Source: Oxalobacteraceae sp. CFBP 8761 (GTDB taxonomy: Bacteria > Pseudomonadota > Gammaproteobacteria > Burkholderiales > Burkholderiaceae_D). Taken from it: DNA of 64,000 nucleotides. The translations under genes and the position numbers were made by a program. The notes beneath the pieces are model-generated. The model saw nothing but the letters and a program-made list of their open reading frames with translations, searched no databases and was not told where the DNA came from. Positions 59,926 to 64,000 of the stretch are shown one piece after another. The stretch covers positions 273,230 to 337,229 of the forward strand of contig JACYUE010000004.1 of NCBI GenBank assembly GCA_014841595.1, read 5' to 3'. The first letter of the stretch is position 1; every line of letters starts with the position of its first letter.

Positions 59926-61250
59926 ACATGACCACCTATTCGCGCGGCCAGAAAGGCAAGCTGGCCGATCTGGGCAGCGGCCACGTCTTCAATGTCGACG
60001 TCGAGATTGCCGCCAACGGCGCCTCGGTCGATGTCTCCTGCTTCGGCCTGGACGCCAACGACAAGCTGTCCGATGACCGCTACATGGTCTTCTACAACCA
60101 GCTGGCCAGCCCGGAAGGCGCGGTGCGCCTGAACCAGTCACCGGGCCGCGCCAGCTTCGCCGTGAACCTCGACCAGCTGCCGGCATCGATCGCCAAGCTG
60201 GTGTTCGTCGCCGCGATCGACGGCGCGGCCAGCATGCGCACCCTGGGCGCGAGCTCGCTCACGCTGGGCAGCGCGCTGCGCTTCCCGTGGTCGGGCGCCG
60301 ACTTCGGCGACGAAAAAGCCGTGATCGTGGCCGAGCTGTATCGCCGCGACGGCCAGTGGCGCTTCGGCGCGGTCGGCCAGGGTTTTGCCGGCGGCCTGTC
60401 GACGCTGCTCGCGCACTTTGGCGGTGCCGAGGCGGGATCGTCAGCGAAGCCGGCAACGCCAGCGCCGACGCCGACACCTGCTCCCGTCGCGACGCCAGCC
60501 GCGCCACGCGTCTCGCTGTCGAAGATCACGCTCGACAAGCGCGGCGACAAGGTCTCACTCGACAAGCGCGCAGGCGGCGGCTATGGCCGTATCCACGTCA
60601 ACCTGAACTGGAACCAGGCCGCAATCGCGCCGCCACCGGCGCCGTCCACGCCGCCACCGGCCGCCGCAGCCCGGGGCGGCGGCTTCCTCGACCGCCTGAC
60701 CAGCATGGCCGGCGACCTCGCGCACAAGGCCGGCGAGATGGCCAACAAGGCGCAAGCGTCACGCAAGGGCCGCACAGGCATCGACCTCGATTTGGGCTGC
60801 ATGTATGAGCTGACGGATGGCCGCCGGGGGCTGGTGCAGGCACTGGGCAACACGTTCGGCGACTACGAGCGCGATCCATTCATCAAGCTCGACGCCGACG
60901 ACCGCACGGGCGCCGCCGCGAATGGCGAAAACCTATTCATCAACGGCGAGCGCTTCGACCAGATCAAGCGCGCCGTGATCTTCTCGTTCATCTACGAAGG
61001 CGCCGCCAACTGGAGCGTGACCAATGGCGTGGTAACGATCACCGCACCAGGCCAGGCGCCAGTGGAAGTCAAGCTCGACGGCGGCGACCGCCAGATCATG
61101 TGCGCGATCGCGCTGATCGAAAACCGCGGCGGCCAGCTCGTGATCACCAAACTGGCCGAATACTTCCAGCAGCAAGGCACCACCAGCGCCCACGAACTGA
61201 TGGACCGCCACTTCGGCTTCGGCATGCGCTGGAAGACCGGCAGCAAATAA
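59922..61250 (+). CDS. terA: TerA-like protein with two TerD-type folds
   Basis: 442 aa from ATG 59922 (ATGA overlap). Residues 1–165 are TerD-like (DDRYMVFYNQLASPEGAVRL; AELYRRDGQWRFGAVGQGFAGG) but the acidic Ca-binding loop seen in TerD is missing. A Pro/Ala linker (about 170–195) and a Lys/Arg/Ala stretch lead to the C-terminal TerA domain (DLDLGCMYELTDGRRGLVQALG, ENLFINGERFDQIKRAVIFSFIY). Last gene of the operon; a palindromic repeat cluster follows 18 bp downstream. Confidence 0.85.
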   Translation: MNMTTYSRGQKGKLADLGSGHVFNVDVEIAANGASVDVSCFGLDANDKLSDDRYMVFYNQLASPEGAVRLNQSPGRASFAVNLDQLPASIAKLVFVAAIDGAASMRTLGASSLTLGSALRFPWSGADFGDEKAVIVAELYRRDGQWRFGAVGQGFAGGLSTLLAHFGGAEAGSSAKPATPAPTPTPAPVATPAAPRVSLSKITLDKRGDKVSLDKRAGGGYGRIHVNLNWNQAAIAPPPAPSTPPPAAAARGGGFLDRLTSMAGDLAHKAGEMANKAQASRKGRTGIDLDLGCMYELTDGRRGLVQALGNTFGDYERDPFIKLDADDRTGAAANGENLFINGERFDQIKRAVIFSFIYEGAANWSVTNGVVTITAPGQAPVEVKLDGGDRQIMCAIALIENRGGQLVITKLAEYFQQQGTTSAHELMDRHFGFGMRWKTGSK

Positions 61251-61268
61251 GCTGGCCATAACAAAGCC

Positions 61269-61512
61269 GGGGTCAGGTCTGACATTTGGACACGGCCTCA
61301 GCTTTCAAAGCCGGGGTCAGGTCTGACATTTGGACACGGCCTCAGCTTTAGCTAAAGTTCTAGGAAGCTACTAGGACAACTTCGCCAGCAAGCAAAAATT
61401 TAATCCGACGCTCGGTCAAGGTACGGTAGAGATCGTGTCCGAATGTCAGACCTGACCCCGGCTGTTTGCCAAGGTACAGTAGAGATCGTGTCCAAATGTC
61501 AGACCTGACCCC
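61269..61512. repeat. MITE/REP-like palindromic element, copy 3 with doubled arms
   Basis: Two left arms in direct tandem (61269–61299 and 61313–61343, period 44) and two right arms in direct tandem (61429–61459 and 61482–61512, period 53), with an 85-bp centre. Arms differ from copy 1 by T for C in the middle and A or G near the inner end. A degraded tail GACCCCGGCTGTTTTT follows to about 61537. It lies between convergent terA and the small membrane protein gene. Confidence 0.85.
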
Positions 61513-61542
61513 GGCTGTTTTGACCCCGGCTGTTTTTGACAG

Positions 61543-62157
61543 CTACCACGTGCAGCCGGTGCCAGTGATGGTATCGATGGCAAGCGGGATCAACAGCAGT
61601 AGGTTGGTCTCTGTGCCGCCGGCATACTTCTTCTGACAGTCCGGGTTCTTCGCCCTCTTGATCGCGCGCGCCAGATTAGTGTCATCGGCGCCGCGCAGTT
61701 GCTCCGCGGTGCGCACGCGTTCCAGTGCCGTTGGCACGCGCTCTTTTTCCACCTGCCGGGCCAGCCCGCGCAGCGACTCCATGTCCAGCTTTCCGGTTGA
61801 CGCCGATGCAGGTGCCGTCGTCGTTTCGGCTGGCGTGGCCGTTGAGGTTTCCTCCGGCGCAGCGATGATCGTCATCGGCTCAGGGGACGCCGGCAGCGCA
61901 CGCTGTGTGGCGATGCGGGGTGGCCGCACAACCTGGACAGAAACTGGTGGTGGCGGCGCGCTGCGCACCTGCGGCACTGGCGGCGGCTTCACCGGCGCGA
62001 CGATGAAGGCAAATGCGATGTAATCGACCGGGGTGCTGACGTTGTCTGGTCGGGGACTGGCGTAGTGCACCAATGCGAGCACGAACAGCACGTGCGCCAG
62101 CACGATGAACGCGACGGACCCGGCGCGGCCCGTTGCGCCCTGCTCCTGCATCAGCAT
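61543..62157 (-). CDS. TonB-like proline-rich membrane protein, function unknown
   Basis: 204 aa from ATG 62157 (ATG 62151, which overlaps the upstream stop as TGATG, is equally possible). One membrane helix (about 13–32), then a Pro-rich periplasmic segment (PVKPPPVPQVRSAPPPPV), an Ala/Thr linker, a charged helix (LARQVEKERVPTALERVR) and a C-terminus with two Cys (NPDCQKKYAGG, TGCTW). TonB-like anchor without a recognisable TonB C-terminal domain. Family not recognised. Confidence 0.72.
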   Translation of the reverse strand: MLMQEQGATGRAGSVAFIVLAHVLFVLALVHYASPRPDNVSTPVDYIAFAFIVAPVKPPPVPQVRSAPPPPVSVQVVRPPRIATQRALPASPEPMTIIAAPEETSTATPAETTTAPASASTGKLDMESLRGLARQVEKERVPTALERVRTAEQLRGADDTNLARAIKRAKNPDCQKKYAGGTETNLLLLIPLAIDTITGTGCTW

Positions 62158-63059
62158 GGCATGCTGACAGTCGGGCGCATCCGGTCGACGTGCGCTGCCA
62201 GCAATGCAGGGCGGTCGAGATACAAGAACACGTACTGCGGCAGCCGCGTCGTTACTTGATGCAGCAGGATGTCGACCTGCGCGTGCTGGTGCAGTACCAG
62301 CACGCAGTTCGGCTTGTCGAATGGCGTTAGCACCAAGGTATCGTTGCGCGCTACACCATGCCGATGGCGCCACGTCTGCAGCAGCAGGTCGACCGGTTCG
62401 ACGCGCGCGATTGCCGCCAACGGCAGCGTGCCCTCGACCCGCACCCCCACGCGCAGGTGCAGGGCCTCTGCCGTCATCACATGGCGCCCTGGCCCGATGT
62501 GCCAGCGATCCCCCAGCACCCAGGCCAGTGTGTACAGCACGGCGATAGCGCCCAGCACGTGGATCACCAGCAGCGCATCGGGATCCCTGATGAACAGGTG
62601 CAGCAGCAGTGCGTGCGTGGGCAGCTCGAGCAGCAGCGCGACGAAGACCACGGCGCGCGCCGTGTTGTAGGCACCGCGTTCGAGGTAAGTCAGTGCGACG
62701 CCCTCAGGCAGCGTGACAGGTAGCAGCTTGCCCTGCATGCGGCGCAGGCAACCGAGCCACAGCAGGCGATCGAGCTTGAACAGTCCCGGCAGTTCAGGCG
62801 GCAGTAGCGCCGTCACTTGTGCATGCCACGGCGCCCGCGCCGCATGGGCGCTGCGTAGCCGTTGCCACGCTTGCGGGGCATGCGCGATGTCCTTTGCCAT
62901 CAGCAGCAGCAAGGGCAGCGCAAGACCGGCATGATGCAGCAGCGGCTTGACCGCTTCAGGTGCGAGACTCTTGGCGATGGCAGCAAGCAGCAGCGCGCCG
63001 ACCGCCAGGCCGGCGAGTTCGCGCCATGTCATGGCGCGCAAAAGGGAAACAACGTGCAT
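62151..63059 (-). CDS. Membrane protein of unknown function
   Basis: 302 aa from ATG 63059; a TTG at 63086 and an ATG at 63032 are alternatives and none has a clear ribosome site. About four hydrophobic helices (near 16–34, 42–60, 136–158 and 165–185) are followed by a soluble C-terminal region (GRHVMTAEALHLRVGVRVEGTLP, ARVEPVDLLL) resembling a bacterial PH-like fold. Translationally coupled to the TonB-like gene. Family not recognised. Confidence 0.7.
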   Translation of the reverse strand: MHVVSLLRAMTWRELAGLAVGALLLAAIAKSLAPEAVKPLLHHAGLALPLLLLMAKDIAHAPQAWQRLRSAHAARAPWHAQVTALLPPELPGLFKLDRLLWLGCLRRMQGKLLPVTLPEGVALTYLERGAYNTARAVVFVALLLELPTHALLLHLFIRDPDALLVIHVLGAIAVLYTLAWVLGDRWHIGPGRHVMTAEALHLRVGVRVEGTLPLAAIARVEPVDLLLQTWRHRHGVARNDTLVLTPFDKPNCVLVLHQHAQVDILLHQVTTRLPQYVFLYLDRPALLAAHVDRMRPTVSMPC

Positions 63060-63192
63060 CTGGCGTATGGACGAGAAATTGAACAAATAAACCCGTCGAT
63101 TACATCACGCCCTGCCGGGACCGACAATGCTTGATGGTTGCCAGAGCGTAGTTCATGCACCCGGCATGATGATCACTGGGTCCGGAAATGAC

Positions 63193-63229
63193 AAAAGCCA
63201 GGTTGCCCGCAATGCGGTCAACCTGGCTT
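63193..63229 (-). terminator. Rho-independent terminator after rpsJ
   Basis: Minus strand AAGCCAGGTTG / CAACCTGGCTT, an 11-bp stem with a 13-base loop, followed by TTGTC after CTT (four T in a row). It lies 42 bases after the rpsJ stop and shows that the tuf–rpsJ transcript ends here instead of running into rplC. Confidence 0.82.
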
Positions 63230-63271
63230 CTTGCAGCATCGGCGGCCAATGCCGCCAATACTTAAATGCGA

Positions 63272-63586
63272 TTACTGCAGTTTGATTTCGACATCGACGC
63301 CAGCTGGCAGGTCGAGCTTCATCAGTGCGTCAACGGTCTTGTCGGTTGGGTCCACGATGTCCATCAGACGCTGGTGCGTACGGATTTCGAACTGGTCGCG
63401 CGAGGTCTTGTTCACGTGTGGCGAACGCAGCACGTCGAAACGCTGGATACGGGTTGGCAGTGGGACTGGGCCTTTGACGACGGCGCCGGTGCGCTTCGCG
63501 GTCTCGACGATTTCCAGGGCCGACTGGTCGATCAGCTTGTAGTCGAATGCTTTCAGGCGAATACGGATTTTCTGGTTAGCGGACAT
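63272..63586 (-). CDS. rpsJ: 30S ribosomal protein S10
   Basis: 104 aa from ATG 63586 ([18 protein letters not shown]). [20 protein letters not shown] is the family signature, also the NusB-contact region in antitermination. Normally followed by rplC; here the next ribosomal gene is 15 kb away. Confidence 0.97.
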   Translation of the reverse strand: MSANQKIRIRLKAFDYKLIDQSALEIVETAKRTGAVVKGPVPLPTRIQRFDVLRSPHVNKTSRDQFEIRTHQRLMDIVDPTDKTVDALMKLDLPAGVDVEIKLQ

Positions 63587-63664
63587 GCGATTTCCTTTAA
63601 AAGAACGTTCCGGCTTGGTGCCGGCAATGTGGTCGAGATACTTCGTTACTGCACAAGAGGCGGG

Positions 63665-63722
63665 AGTATAACATCGTTCCCACCCAAACAGATGGGGACA
63701 GACCGAAAAGTCTGTCCCCATC
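63665..63722 (-). promoter_or_regulatory. Hairpin and -10-like box between tuf and rpsJ
   Basis: A 13-bp perfect stem (63691–63703 and 63710–63722, GATGGGGACAGAC / GTCTGTCCCCATC) with a 6-base loop lies 53 bases after the tuf stop. It has no long T-tract, so it may attenuate tuf mRNA or be an extragenic palindrome. A TATACT (63670–63665) follows, with no good -35, and could start a separate rpsJ transcript. Confidence 0.5.
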
Positions 63723-63775
63723 GTTGTGTCAATCAGACTCTCCCGAAAGAGAGCCGATCCACCATCTTGCCCTAA

Positions 63776-64000
63776 TTAGTTAGGCAGGATTTTTGCAACA
63801 ACGCCGGCGCCGACGGTACGGCCGCCTTCGCGGATTGCGAAGCGCAGACCTTCTTCCATCGCGATCGGGTTGATCAGCTTGACGGTGATCGACACGTTGT
63901 CGCCTGGCATGACCATTTCTTTGTCTGCTGGCAGCTCGATCGAACCGGTCACGTCAGTCGTACGGAAGTAGAACTGTGGACGATAGTTGTTGAAGAACGG
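63776..64000 (-). CDS. tuf: Elongation factor Tu (3' part; 5' end outside window)
   Basis: 75 codons in frame to the window edge: [20 protein letters not shown], then [15 protein letters not shown] and the C-terminal VVAKILPN. This is domain 3 of EF-Tu, which delivers aminoacyl-tRNA. It is upstream of rpsJ, the standard order. Confidence 0.96.
   Translation of the reverse strand, partial: PFFNNYRPQFYFRTTDVTGSIELPADKEMVMPGDNVSITVKLINPIAMEEGLRFAIREGGRTVGAGVVAKILPN

Overview
The window is chromosomal DNA of a high-GC betaproteobacterium. The order pilMNOPQ–aroK–aroB–dgt, the cyaY/lptM–lysA arrangement, System II cytochrome maturation (resB/ccsB) next to cytochrome c4, msrPQ, and a Pro/Ala-rich extension on ribosomal protein S3 point to Burkholderiales. 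Oxalobacteraceae of the Massilia/Duganella type is my best guess; this is inference, as no rRNA gene is present.

Layout. 1–10.8 kb: the 3' part of mutY, then on the minus strand pilMNOPQ (type IV pilus alignment complex and secretin), a large Ig-like lipoprotein, an in-frame aroK–aroB fusion, and dgt. 11–15.3 kb: PBP1a (mrcA), cyaY, lptM and lysA. 15.3–23.2 kb: msrP/msrQ, ccsB/resB and cytochrome c4 on the minus strand, then engB and hemB on the plus strand. 23.3–33.8 kb: a proline-rich membrane protein, an RND efflux pump with its adaptor, a two-component system, a Spy-like periplasmic protein and dsbD. 33.8–48.2 kb: one minus-strand block of ribosomal genes (rplC to rplQ, with secY, rpoA and a decayed infA). 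48.4–63.2 kb: a block of about 15 kb between rplC and rpsJ, holding tRNA-Val, a glucosylglycerol-phosphate synthase/phosphatase gene with an MscS channel, an AraC regulator/SDR pair, a seven-gene Ter operon and two membrane proteins. 63.2–64 kb: rpsJ and the 3' end of tuf.

Main observations. (1) The S10 operon is split: rpsJ has its own terminator, rplC has its own promoter, and about 15 kb of stress and metabolism genes lie between them. (2) The Ter operon (terD, ATP-grasp, PRTase-TRSP, HAD, StiP/PELOTA-like, CitE-like lyase, terA) is a compact biosynthetic module whose genes mostly overlap. It matches a family described mainly by comparative genomics, whose product is unknown to me. (3) infA between secY and rpmJ is frameshifted and eroded, and now carries a strong hairpin with a GNRA loop. 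(4) A family of palindromic elements with 31-bp inverted repeats occurs three times, each time exactly between two convergent genes. (5) aroK and aroB are fused without a stop codon.

Functional groups: envelope and pilus biogenesis, amino-acid and haem biosynthesis, cytochrome c maturation, envelope redox repair (MsrPQ, DsbD), efflux with a probable dedicated regulator, translation, and osmotic/chemical stress (GgpPS–MscS and Ter).
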